Shown in pieces: positions 10,192 through 20,811 of a stretch of DNA of 64,000 nucleotides. Source of the stretch: Melieria omissa (Eukaryota > Arthropoda > Insecta > Diptera > Ulidiidae). Each line of letters begins with the position of its first letter. Position 1 is the stretch's first letter. The stretch is taken from contig OZ020267.1 of NCBI GenBank assembly GCA_963971225.1, positions 31,603,298 through 31,667,297 of the forward strand. Reading direction: 5' to 3'. Under the pieces are notes generated by a model, which saw only the letters and a program-made list of their open reading frames with translations, did not search any database and was not told the DNA's origin. The translations under genes were made by a program, and so were the position numbers.

Positions 10192-12240
10192 TATATGCAT
10201 TTGGTGAACTAATGTTTGAGCTCATTAGACTAAATGCAGTCTTTCAGTGTATTCTAACGATTTCTGTTGAATCAATTATGAACTCAATCGAGCGTCATTT
10301 CTTATGTTATCTACAAAATATGACAAACGTTTTTGCCAAATCAACTTTGTAGGGTGACTGATGTTGAATTGCACATTCAGTTGTTATTGCTTTCTGGTAG
10401 TGCATTCAAATTGCTATTATTCTGGGCAGCCATTTTGCGTAGTGCGGAGTTCGAGTCGAGTCAAAGAATAACTAACTTTTATAACAATTTTTTTATTTTT
10501 ATTTTTTTTAATTTTATTTTTATTTTTAAAGTGTAACTAATGGAAGCTTATTGTAACTGAACAGTTCGTTAACCTTTCCACTTGGAATGATTTGGCAAAA
10601 TTGTACATTTTAAAGCAACTATTCGCTCTTATCTTTGGCTATGGACTTTGTGGCCTTCTGTGCCGGTTAGCGAATTAATTCGCTTACCAAATGAATAGAT
10701 TTTTGTTTTACAAGGAACACATAAATGTTATTGAGGCTCATTGTTATTTACTTATGACAAGCAAACAAAGAGCGCACAGTGTGCAAGCAGGAAGCGGCAG
10801 CATTATTTATAAACAACATTTCGATTTGTTGCAATTGCAAGCAACTTTTTCTGTAATATAAATGTATTTCTGATTAAAAATTATACTTCAAAAACGTATA
10901 TAGAAACTGGGTTTGTGCAAATATGGAAGACATGAAATGAGTGGCAAGCACCTCAGCACAAAGCATAAAATTAGTTTTTTTTAATTTAAATTATTGCTTC
11001 TTATATAACTGGACATAGCAACAAATGAATGAATAAATGTTTATATATACAAATTTCACATTCTCCGGACCCCCTGAGCGCCCCCCATGCGTTTCAACTT
11101 GAAAGAGAAATCTTTTTAAACGTCCCCAACAAAGATTGGAAGCTTTCATTTAATAAAAAAATTAAATTTGGGTTAACGTTGAAAGAGCTGCTCTCTGTGT
11201 CTTGTGTCGATTTTCTATTGAAAATTTGAATTTTGAAATTGCATAAAATTTGCATTAATTCGCAATGCTGTGAAATGCTCTGCGAGCGACACACACATTC
11301 AAATGGCAACGACAGCAACAACGAACCGAAAAAAATGTTTATTCAACTTAACAACTCAAGAACATCCAGTCAGCTGCCGTCGGTTGTTGTTGTCGCCGTT
11401 GTGCTCGCGCTGCAAATGCTTGCACCAACACATGTGCAACTCGTATGAAATAATTCCACTGCGATTTCTCGTTGTTGACGATTTTGCACAAGTTCGCCTC
11501 TTCGCAACGATTTGACATGGTAATATTTATTTTTAACGCGCCCGTCGACTGGCTGAAACGAACAGACAACGCGTTGCTGTGTTTGCAATGGCAGCCGAAT
11601 GCGTTGCATTAAGTTTTTGTCCAATGCCCCCGAAGTGATGCGCATGGAATTGTGGCAGCAAATGTGACGCCGCCTTATTGAAATTTAAAAACTGCAAACG
11701 TTGTGTTCATTCGATGTATTCGTGTCTGCTGTGCAAATTTGCTGGTTGTTTTGTTTTTGTATAATTGTAGCAGCAAAATGGGTCACCGCCAGGCGCTGCG
11801 AATGATTGGACTTTGACGCTTGGGGGCCATTCGGTAGAACTGCACACCAATCGGCTAATCGAAGAGTGTCACTGCGCTCGCCAGTGTCGCGTTTTGACCG
11901 ATAATCGCTGGCGATTTGTTATCAGCGCCCTGCACTCGCCATTGCCACCAACGTGTGCGTGCTTACACCTGCAGCAGCCGCATGGAAAATATTGATTACG
12001 TGCCACAGTGTCGTTCATTTCATTCAACTGTCATTTGCTTTCCCGAAAGACTAAGTTTGGCTCGTTTGGCCCCTGTGAACAATATATCAATAAGCTCAAA
12101 ATGTGTATTTGAAAATTATGGGACGGACATTGAGTGTGGCAGCGTGCAGATTAAAATGATTTACAGCAAAATTGGAAAGTGCCTTCTGGCAATTTTTTCT
12201 GCATATCAAGGTTGCAGTGGAGTTGTTATTGGTTGTAATA
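10192..12240. other. Repeat-poor intronic island
   Basis: No repeat, RNA or coding exon is recognised. 11230-12060 is comparatively GC-rich with CAAC and GTTG words, resembling cnc leader DNA in composition. It is a candidate regulatory region only. Confidence 0.25.
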
Positions 12241-12897
12241 GGTTGTCACTTTACTGTTAGGGGAGCTGGCATTAAGCACCGGTTGTCTAGGTTAGGTTAC
12301 ATTAGTAGACCAGTCAAGTTAGAAGTGACATCAGATCGATGCACAGGGACTTTATTACTTACCCAACTGGCCATAATAACCCTTTACCGGGTTTCCTTAA
12401 AAGTTCTCTCATGCGCCTCTGCTTTACCTTCTCCAGTTGGTCACATCAAGAAATGATATACGTCCTCAACTTGGTCCTTCCACCGGAGACACAGCCTCCA
12501 TCTTTTTCGTCGACCTCCAACTACCGCATCGAACACCTTCGGGGAGCTTAATCGTTCATACGGCAGGCATGGCCAGGCCAGTATCCATGTCTTTCTCAAC
12601 TTTTAACTTTGTCAGAGAGTTCATTGTTCTACGACAATCTAAGCCCTGTTGGCAAACTATAGTAAATCGTTCATACAATAAAAAGTTATAGCACCTCCTT
12701 CAGGTTCTCAAAACTCAGAGCGTCCAGGTGTATCAGTCGCGTTTCAGCAATAGCGCTCCTAAGGTAAGGTTGGCGTACAGCTGCACAGGAAATGTAAAGT
12801 GGTTATCGTCTCCTTTGCATCCCTACAAATTCTATAGTGATTGCTAAATATGTGACCGAGCCTTCCAAGCATCCAATTCTATGATTCCTGATTCCCT
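12241..12897. repeat. Degraded dispersed repeat DNA, includes repeat copy 2
   Basis: It contains a GTTAGGTTA word, the CGCCTCTGCTTT-type repeat (12376-12450, homologous to 5551-5640 and 29026-29110) and non-coding sequence with the character of old retrotransposon DNA. No frame of useful length is open. Confidence 0.45.
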
Positions 12898-13471
12898 TAG
12901 GGGAATTCTTTGTAAGGTGCCACCCCATAGCTTTTTTGCGCAAAACTCGTTAGAAAATTAACGTATCGCCAATGTGAATATACCGTTGGAAAGAGGGTTT
13001 AAAGAGCTATGATCCAAGGTAACACTTCATTTGAATTTTTCGTAAATACGAGTTTTACAGCCAATTTCCCTCTAAAATTTTTTAATGTAAAGTGCCACCC
13101 CCTAAAAAACCCGCTAAAAACGTAGAAATCTCAAGTAAAAATGCATGATTTAGAAAATTTACGAAAGATTATTGAATTTAATTTGAATTGAATAGAAAAT
13201 AACCGAAAGCAAAATGCAAATTGAATGGTAACGAATAAAACTAATAATTGTATGGAAATTGATAAACAAAACTGAACTAATTTCTTCCTCATAATGGGAT
13301 TAGAGAAAAATTGACTAAGAACACTCTAACTCCATTGTAATGACGATTCTGAGCAATAAAAAGTCATTTTACCGATAAAGGACCACAAAACAGTGAAAAA
13401 GGGGGGTGGCACCTTACAAAGAAAAAAAGGTGGCACTTTACATTTTTATGCCATTTTGGAAATCATTGTAT

Positions 13472-13871
13472 GGTTGGTTAAGTGGCTGCCTCTGTATGAG
13501 ACACACTTAGGCCTATGGGCCCGTTGTGATACCACAAATTCCACCCGTTTGAAATGTGTATGCAACACTGTTTTTTCCAACATGTGATACAACACACATT
13601 TCAAACGGATGGGGGGAAAGGGAGGGAGGGGACCTACAGTTTAACGCCGAATCCGAACGGCGATTGGCAGTTTTTTCTTTTCACACTTGGAGGTTTTGCC
13701 ATTGCCTCCCAAGAGCGCACTTGTGCGATTCTTGTAATTCTCATTTCCTTCATGTGGATAGCGATAGAAGTAAATGAGTGTTCTTTCCAGCCCCAGCCAG
13801 GAATCGAACCTGGAGCGCTCGGTATGAGAAGCCAGCGCGCTACCCGCTGAGCTATCGAGGCCGACAAAAAA
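13472..13871 (-). mobile_element. tRNA-derived SINE with 12-bp target duplication
   Basis: Read on the minus strand, the element starts near 13861 with a tRNA-like head: GCCTCGATAGCTCAGCGGGT (A box), then GGTTCGATTCC (B box) inside a perfect 5-bp T stem. Next comes a body with CGGATTCGGCGTTAAACTG then TAGGTCCC, a 15-bp perfect hairpin (13545-13559 with 13594-13608), and a tail GGTATCACAACGGGCCCATA then GGCCTAAGTGTGTCTC. AAATCATTGTAT flanks it at 13460-13471 and 13872-13883. The tail matches words at 14511-14576 and 14669-14735. I do not assign a named family. Confidence 0.85.
13788..13861 (-). pseudogene. tRNA-like head of the SINE (CAT-type loop)
   Basis: The acceptor halves GCCTCGA and CTGGGGC pair at six of seven positions, counting G-T pairs. 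The T arm CCAGG-TTCGATT-CCTGG is perfect. The anticodon arm is broken: the loop reads CTCATAC, as in elongator Met tRNA, but the stem has several mismatches. It is the RNA polymerase III promoter part of the SINE, not a working tRNA gene. Confidence 0.75.
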
Positions 13872-14197
13872 AAATCATTGTATAAATTTGTTCCTTTTAC
13901 GATATGCTCGGATATCATTTCGGATTATTTACCTTAGTTTTTTATAAGTTTTTGGTTACTTTTTCACCGCAAGAAATACCTTCAGTTTTCATTTTTATGT
14001 TTTTTCTTAACCAAATTTGACACTTTTATTTACACGGACCGTGTTATTGCGTCTGTTCCCTCAAAACACACATTAAAATTTATGTTGACATATATACCTT
14101 AAGTGACAATAGGCATTTTTTCTTGGATTGCTGGAACGTCGAAATCGAGCAGGTGTGCCACCTTACAAAGAGTGGCACCTTACAAAGAATTCCCCTA

Positions 14198-14361
14198 CAA
14201 TTTACTTGGAACACTAATCAAAATATTTTTTTCATTATTTGGTATAAAAACCTTCAGAGAAAAATACAAAAATTTTAAAATATAGTTTCCACAAGTTTTT
14301 GACCTAAAACAGGCACTGAAAAGAGGCTATGCCATATGGCATAGAATAACCGAAAGGGTTA
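14198..14361. mobile_element. End fragment of a TTAA-flanked MITE
   Basis: ATGCCATATGGCAT, then CCGAAAGGGTTAA (ending near 14361) is the reverse complement of an end like that at 1568-1600. The other end was not found; it may have been displaced by the element ending at 14197. Confidence 0.5.
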
Positions 14362-14740
14362 ACATACCTATCTGGCCATGGATGAACTACTTAGGTAACT
14401 GCTGCTAGGGGATCTTGCCGAGAAAACGATTCGCTATATCAGAGATGTTATAGGAATCATCCATAATTCAAATTGGCTCTCCGACTTGCAATAAGAAAGA
14501 TTATGTTCTCCTTGCAGTATCACAACAGGCTCATTCCATGTCCTAAGTGTGTCTTTCGGCAAGTCCCTTGCCCAGACAGCGTAAAATTAGACTATTTGCT
14601 ATCTACTAAGCTTCGTAGGAAGCTCAAACTGGTTCAATGAGTAAGCGCTCTTATGCTCGACTGCATGTGGTATCACAATGGATCTTCATGGCCTAAGTGG
14701 GCTTCGCTTTAGGCAGCTATTCCTACCTACCTAACAGCCA
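14362..14740 (+). repeat. Repeat DNA sharing the SINE tail
   Basis: Two stretches, 14511-14576 and 14669-14735, match the tail of the SINE at 13472-13540 (GTATCACAA...GGCCTAAGTG...GGCA). The second ends in CCTACCTACCTAAC. This is probably the 3' end of a LINE or two further SINE tails. No reverse transcriptase frame is visible here. Confidence 0.55.
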
Positions 14741-17700
14741 ATAACCATCCGTTACCGGATAACAATAAGACTAGCTGGCACATTATTCTACAATTTAGTC
14801 TCGAAAAAGTGTCTAGAACTTTTGGCTTCCATTGGATACTGAAACAATCTTTGCATACCCAAATTTTTTTTTTTATTTTTATTGAGGACAAAACAAAAGG
14901 TTCGAGTTCTGCCTCAACTAACATAAAAAATCTTTCTTTTTTTTTACAATTTACCACATTTATTGAAGAGAGAACTTCAATCAGTTTTGGATGGAATGGC
15001 ATGGAATGGAACCACAACTTGCAAGGTGTTGGTTTCAAATCTTGATGTAATTTAAATCAGTATAAAAAATACCTCTTTTCTAGAAATTTTTACTTTATTA
15101 AAGAGGTGGAATTCATGGACTTTGCACAGACCAGGCTTAGTTTTATTGTTAGTTGTCTTTGAAAGCTCGTTTAAGCTCGGAGAGAGAGTATGAATTTGAA
15201 AACCATAGTGAAATCAGACAAAAGAGAACCTAGTAAAATAAAGGTCTATTTTTTTTATGATAAAAAGAGAAAAATTGAAAAATTATTTGGCATTCATGTT
15301 GTTAGATTCCTTAATAATACACAATAGTTTCAAGTTTGGTGGGGTCGTAAAGAAAATTATAAATTATTAAAAGAAGAAGAAGCAACACATCAAAATGTTT
15401 TTAGTGTCCAGCGCGGTAACTAATCGCAAAAAAGGAATCGAGAGCGTGGGCTGCAGTAAAATGATTCAGAGAATAATTTGGGTTAGTGCAAAAAAGGAAC
15501 TTTTTACACCATGATGAACACAAAACAAATGCTATATTTATGCATTATTTTTCCACACCCATAATTTTCTTTTTTATTGCTTCTAAGCCAAGACAGCAGC
15601 AGCATCATGACTTACTACATTTTCGTTCGTCTACTTATTAATTAAAGAATATCCTATTATTAAAACTGTTGACATAATCGGTCGTTTGCTCTGCCCGGCT
15701 GCTGTCAATTTCCAGTCATTACCTGACTGTCGCTTCGAACAACACAAAGCCAAACACAGCTCACAGTTCGTGCATCGAAGTTGGCGAGTCTGCGACTTTT
15801 ATGTTGTTGTTTGTTTTTGTATGATTGTCGCATCGTTTCACTGCCTCAACCTGTTGAATTGAGTCACAAATCGAGAAAACACAATAAATACGTAAAGTGT
15901 ACGAAAAAAAGGCAAATTAGAATAAATAAAAATTTATATGTGAACTGTGCAAATAAATTTGTGGCGAAATGCAATGACAATGATTCGAACACAGATTCCG
16001 AAAAGGCAAACTAGTCTGTCGGTTAGTTGCTCTGGCTGACCGTGTATATAGCATACATACTCCACATATATACTGTCTACATAAATAAGTGTGTAACCGA
16101 TACGAAAAAGTGCCTAAATGGCATTAAAACCTTCAAACAAGCAAATATTTTAAAATGCAAAACATGCAAAGTATTTTAGTCTCGGGTTAAAGTCTTTCAA
16201 TCGGTCTAAGTTATCAGTTAATCTTCAGGTTACGAGGTCACATAGCGAGATACTTTCTTTGACATATTTACTTAACACTGTTGGGTTTTCTGCAGTCAAT
16301 TCATAGTGAAATCAGTTGGTTTGTACAGAATTTGAAGCGCAGTCTTAGAATTCGATCAAAAATCAAGTCGAAAAACAGCTGACAACTGTTGAATGTTTGT
16401 GACAAATTTTTATTTTATGGATTGAAATTGTTGTTTGAGTAGAAGAAGCAAGTAGCTCATATACTTCTTGGCCATAAATTGCAAGAAAATTAGTAGAAAC
16501 AATGACGAAAATGAATATCAAATGCGTTCAGAATTTAATTGTTTCACTTTATAAGCAATATTTATATATTTATATTTTTATTATTGATTCTGAAATTGTT
16601 TTCAATTTACTTGCAATTAAAAGAAACAAAAACATAAAACGTTTACGTTCACAATCATTTCTCATCTGTCACAGGGTGACCCGTTTTAATTCGTCTTGCA
16701 GCGAATATGAAATTTTCAAGCTAAGCTCTCATGTTTTCACCTTTCTCTTGTGCCTTATTTGTTTACAACTAGTGGCTTTTTCGGTAGTTTTCTTTTCGCA
16801 TTGTAAATTCGCATTTGTTCCACTTTGAAGTTTCATTTTGCTGAGACGCTACATTTGGGCCAATTAAACGTTTAGTGGGCAACAATGCTTCAAGCATTTT
16901 GGGGTTTCAACATGGCGTTGTCTGACAAATACATTCAACCATGTTTTATAAAGTTTTTGAAAAAAGTTGTGCAGACAAGTTGTATCACTTTTAAGTAATT
17001 GAAGAGAATTTTCTGCACAGAAAAATCTAAAAACGTTTGGCTTAGTAAATTTTCAAACATGTTTTTATAGTTGTAGCCCGCACCCAGTTTTAGCTGTTAT
17101 GCTCCACATTCATTTTCGAGTTGAACATATTTGCTCAACTTTTTCCTCACCTTCGACTGTCAACGCTTCGCCATCAACATTGCCTCACGCCACTTGACGC
17201 TCCAAGCACGGGTCAGCATTTTCCACGGCGCAAAGTGTGTCCAATGCGTGTAGAGTGTCTGCGATTGCATTGACGTACGCACAGTTTGGCTGCAGATTAT
17301 GTCTTCATAGCGCGGCGCTCTGTTCAAATTTGTAGTTTATGGTCGTTTGCGTTTGGTTGGCAATGCGTGGAGCAGCATTCCGTTTTTCGGCACAAATCAC
17401 CGTAAACAGCAAAAACCCCAAAAGCACAGTTGATGATGAAGTTGAACACAACACATCGCAACGAAGCAGTTTAGAAACTTCAAATCAACACACACGCACA
17501 CACACACACTTGAGACACCTGATTGTGTGCGTGTTGTTGGAGTGTTGTGACCGCGTCGCTGACCTTAGACGGTCCACCACTCGAGTACGCCAGCGCGCGC
17601 ATCTGGCCGCAAATATGACAAAACCTCACGACAAATGATTCATTGAACTTTCCTGGTCGGTGGTGTTGCGTTCTCACTCGTTTGCTTTCGTCTTTCTAAC

Positions 17701-18600
17701 GTTTATTTTGCATTTAGTCAGCCAAAGACGACTCTTGGCGTTTGTTTTGCATGTAAATTCGTTCCTACCGAAAATGTATAAATAGAAGCGTTTGCTTTGT
17801 GCAAAGTCGCACTTCATTCGCTGAGAAAGCTAAACAAAAAAAAAAAACACTCGTTATCACTTCAGTGTTCGCAGTGGCAACGACAAACGGATCGACCACG
17901 TACCCACTTTTACGCATTTCAAATTTCCAATTCGAAAATGTGTGGTTTTTTTGATGTTCTTGTTGTTGCTTTGCCTGTCGTTTGCATATTTTGTGTTGTT
18001 GTTTTTGCTTTACATTATTTACGCTTGATTTGTGCCTCTAGAGGCGTAATTTCGCCCTGCCCCCCCCCCCTCGCACCCTTCAACGGGGCCACAATCAATT
18101 GATTGACGTTGACGCTCGCCGATTTGCTCTGCTCTCTCGTCGCACCCCGCTCACAATTTTCCCTCACCAGGAAGTAAGCAGCAGGCATATATTTCTTGCT
18201 TGTTGTTGTATTTTTTGTTGTAAATATTAATTGTTTCTCCTATAATTAATAACATTTCGTGCATTTATTTTCGTTTTGACGCCCCGTGTGGCGGCGAGTG
18301 CAACACGTGAGCTAATTAAACGCAAACTAAGAGCGCAACGCCAACAACAACATCGCTATTTTCATTTAGTTGGTTCGGCTGTTGCGCGTTCTCCACGAGT
18401 TTCATTTGACACCGAACGCGCCACACTCGAGTCGGGCAAGTCACCATTGCTTTCGTGTTGCGAAGGTAATGGCCGCATAGTTGTTGGTGTAAGACACCAA
18501 ATGCAATGCATTAATTTTAGGCAATGAGCAATCAAAATGATGCATTAATAATAATAAATAATAATGTGTATCGTTCTGGTTGTCACAGCGGCCATGCTGA
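14741..18600. other. Intronic sequence, mostly single-copy in appearance
   Basis: 14741-15560 is AT-rich with poly-T runs and no feature. 15560-18600 is a more balanced island with GTTG and CAAC words and no recognised exon. A near-palindromic ATCCGTTACCGGAT lies at 14747-14760 and may belong to the dispersed repeat seen at 5551. Confidence 0.25.
17777..17820 (+). promoter_or_regulatory. Candidate TATA promoter in intron 2
   Basis: TATAAATAG at 17777-17785 is a strong TATA box, and a start would be expected near 17807-17816. The flanking island is leader-like in composition. There is no clear initiator at the exact spacing and no exon can be traced from it, so this may be chance. Confidence 0.25.
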
Positions 18601-18889
18601 GTGCATTGGACCTCAGACCCAAGTTGGTGTTGTTCTCTTCAAGATCGCTATTCGATGTTAGTTATTATAAAGTCTGCATTTCAGACAGACAGTTTTGAAG
18701 AACATATAGATTCATTGCGGCTCCATGTTCTCAAATCTGGTATATCTATGGATCGAAACTGAGTGATGAAAGCGCATTGGATGCAGTAAATAGTCCTAGA
18801 TTTCACAAATCCTTCCCTATGAGGGATTGAGACATTTTCTAGAGACTGCTCACGCAGGAAAACATCTGGAGCAGACATACATACATGTA

Positions 18890-19409
18890 CAGGGTGGGCG
18901 GAAAGTTTCTGCATACAAAAACAAAACACCCCTAAGGATCATTTGTATTGCTTTTCAAATTTTTTTTTATTTAAAGCACTAAATCATATCCAAGCAAAGT
19001 TCAATTGATCATTTATACTGGGTATGTGTAGCACTCTAGGACTCGCTTTCGAAAACTTTCGCACAAGACCGACGCTTCGGCCAATGATATGGCACCCCAC
19101 TCTTGTTTTACTCTCTCAATAAGTTGAAGTCCTTTGGCAGGTTTTGAACTTCGAAATACTAAATCTTGAATCCTGGACCAAATATGTTCAATAGGATTAA
19201 GATCTGGCGAATTTCCTGGCCAGTCTTCCCATACTAGCATAATAGTCCTGCATAAAAATCGCTGTAGATGTACGAGGGAATTGCTTAGGATTTTCGAACC
19301 ATCACATTATTAGGGATTTCCCCATTTTGTTTTCAAATAATACAAGCAATCAGAATTTTAACTATATTACAATTGAAACGATGTATGCAGAAACTTTCCG
19401 TCCACCCTG
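18890..19409 (-). mobile_element. Internally deleted Tc1-like transposon
   Basis: Ends CAGGGTGGGCGGAAAGTTTC and its inverted copy, differing at one base over 27, lie inside a TA duplication (18888-18889 and 19410-19411). It is only 520 bp, about a third of a complete element. The minus strand keeps the transposase C-terminus (see next entry). Confidence 0.9.
19013..19240 (-). pseudogene. Tc1-like transposase, C-terminal fragment
   Basis: The 75-codon frame contains WPGNSPDLNPIEHIW, the signature around the last catalytic acidic residue of Tc1-family (DD34E) transposases. It then runs through ERVKQEWGAIS to a natural-looking end. The helix-turn-helix region and the first two catalytic aspartates are gone, so it cannot make an active enzyme. 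Confidence 0.9.
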
Positions 19410-20054
19410 TATATACAATTCGACAATCACGCGGTCCTAAAAGCTCTACAAGTCTCCTTAAGACTTGTCAAAGATTGCTTAGATCTTCTGAATGAACTAA
19501 GTGGTCGTAACTCTAAAGATCTGCACTATAGATCCCAAAAAATAAGGCTCAAGAAGAAAACGAACTAGCTGATCACCTTCCCAAAAGAGGTTCAATGCGA
19601 CCACTGATAGACACTGATTCATTCTGTGGACTTCCCAGGGGACACATACAAGAATGACTAAAGAAATGGGTAGAACACATTTTGCAACCAACAACCGACA
19701 GAATACCTCAGACAGAATATCCAAAATTCTTCTAAGAATTAGGACCTTCGAATCCCCGCTGAACTACTCACTGCACACTTTGGTATCATCTCAATAAAAT
19801 GGGAATTTCCTGCTGGGGGTTGTCTGCAGAAAATGCAATCAAGAAGCAGAAATGTATATAAATATTCTCTGATTTCTCCAGCTTTGGACTATAACTTTAG
19901 CTCCGGAAAAGATCTAATACCTAAAACCCCAAAGTGTGCCAAATTTAATTAAAAAAAAAAACAAAAAATTTAATTAATTCTTAATCAAATCAAATCAAAA
20001 ACTTTGATTAATTCTCAAGGAATTTGAATTTTACTTTGAAGCTTTTATTTTTAA

Positions 20055-20137
20055 CCCTTTCCATCATGAAAATAAACCCGTTCTGTATGAATTGTATGGG
20101 CTCTAGTCCAATATATTGGACATTGTGACTGAAAGGG
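20055..20137. mobile_element. 83-bp TTAA-flanked micro-MITE
   Basis: The sequence CCCTTTC...GAAAGGG lies between two TTAA sites (20051-20054 and 20138-20141). Its middle has the palindrome CCAATATATTGG (20108-20119). It is too short to code and may be an extreme deletion form of the other CCCTTTC elements here. Confidence 0.65.
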
Positions 20138-20811
20138 TTAATTTATTAATTTTACTTAATTGTTAAACATTTCAGCTTAAGCTTAATTTTACTTTTTTAA
20201 CCTTCAAATGGATTAAATTTTCTATTTATTTTTAGTGCCTTGTCTTAACGCGAAATGTTGTTGTTGTTGAAATGTCGTTTCGTGTGAAAACATTTTTGAT
20301 TGCTTTTGAAAAATTTTCTAAATTCTGTTGCTGAACAATTTTATTTCTTTTGGTTATTTTTTATGAATCACTGACTTGTACTCACTCACTGACTGAGTAA
20401 CTATCTAATGGGAACTGCTCAATTTTAGCGCAAAAAAAACAAATTCTACATATTTGGAACATAATTAACTTTGTTCAATGAATGGTCAGCAGAATTATTT
20501 CAACACAAGTCTTCGTTACGCAACGGTATTTCATTTCTCGCTGGGGTCAGCAGTTCTACAGTTTTGAATGCTTCTTCATATTGACTGTGGTTAATTTTAT
20601 GCAATTTTTTGTGATAAAAAGGAAACAGAAAACCCATTAACTTCCGCAAAGAATTTGTTGGTCAGGTTTCTGTGTGACCTTGTAATCAAAAATGTTATTT
20701 AAAAGTAATTAATTCATAGTTTGGTATTTAAGTAGTATTTTTCTTTGACTGAATGCTTGAAGTCTGTTTTTTATTTCCATTAATTTTTTACATTATTATT
20801 CATATATATTA
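20138..20811. other. AT-rich intronic sequence
   Basis: No gene, repeat array or RNA is recognised; the stretch ends at the Helitron insertion point. Confidence 0.3.

Larger units (their letters stand above)
12898..14197. mobile_element. TA-flanked element with 26-bp inverted ends and GTGGCACCTTACAAAG repeats
   Basis: The first 26 bases (12898-12923) and last 26 bases (14172-14197) are exact reverse complements; both include the TA duplication and continue GGGGAATTC. The word GTGGCACCTTACAAAG, or a close variant, also occurs at about 13085, 13405, 13430 and 14155 in both orientations. There is no transposase. A SINE (13472-13871) has landed inside; without it the element is about 890 bp. The TA target points to the Tc1/mariner group. 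Confidence 0.8.
18690..19760 (+). pseudogene. LINE RNase H remnant, split by a Tc1-like element
   Basis: The left part (about 18720-18889) reads with shifts as YGSKLSDESALDAVNSPRF, like the YTDGSK start of non-LTR RNase H. After the inserted element, 19425-19680 reads DNHAVLKALQVSLRLVKDCL and later DTDSFCGLPRGHIQE, like the end of that domain in I/jockey-type LINEs. Several stops and frame changes show it is long dead. Confidence 0.65.

Noticed and set aside
13788..13861. A functional tRNA-Met gene
   Set aside because: The anticodon stem is broken and the sequence is the head of a SINE with target duplications.
13634..13918. Minus-strand ORF of 94 codons
   Set aside because: It lies within the SINE and reads through its tRNA-like head.
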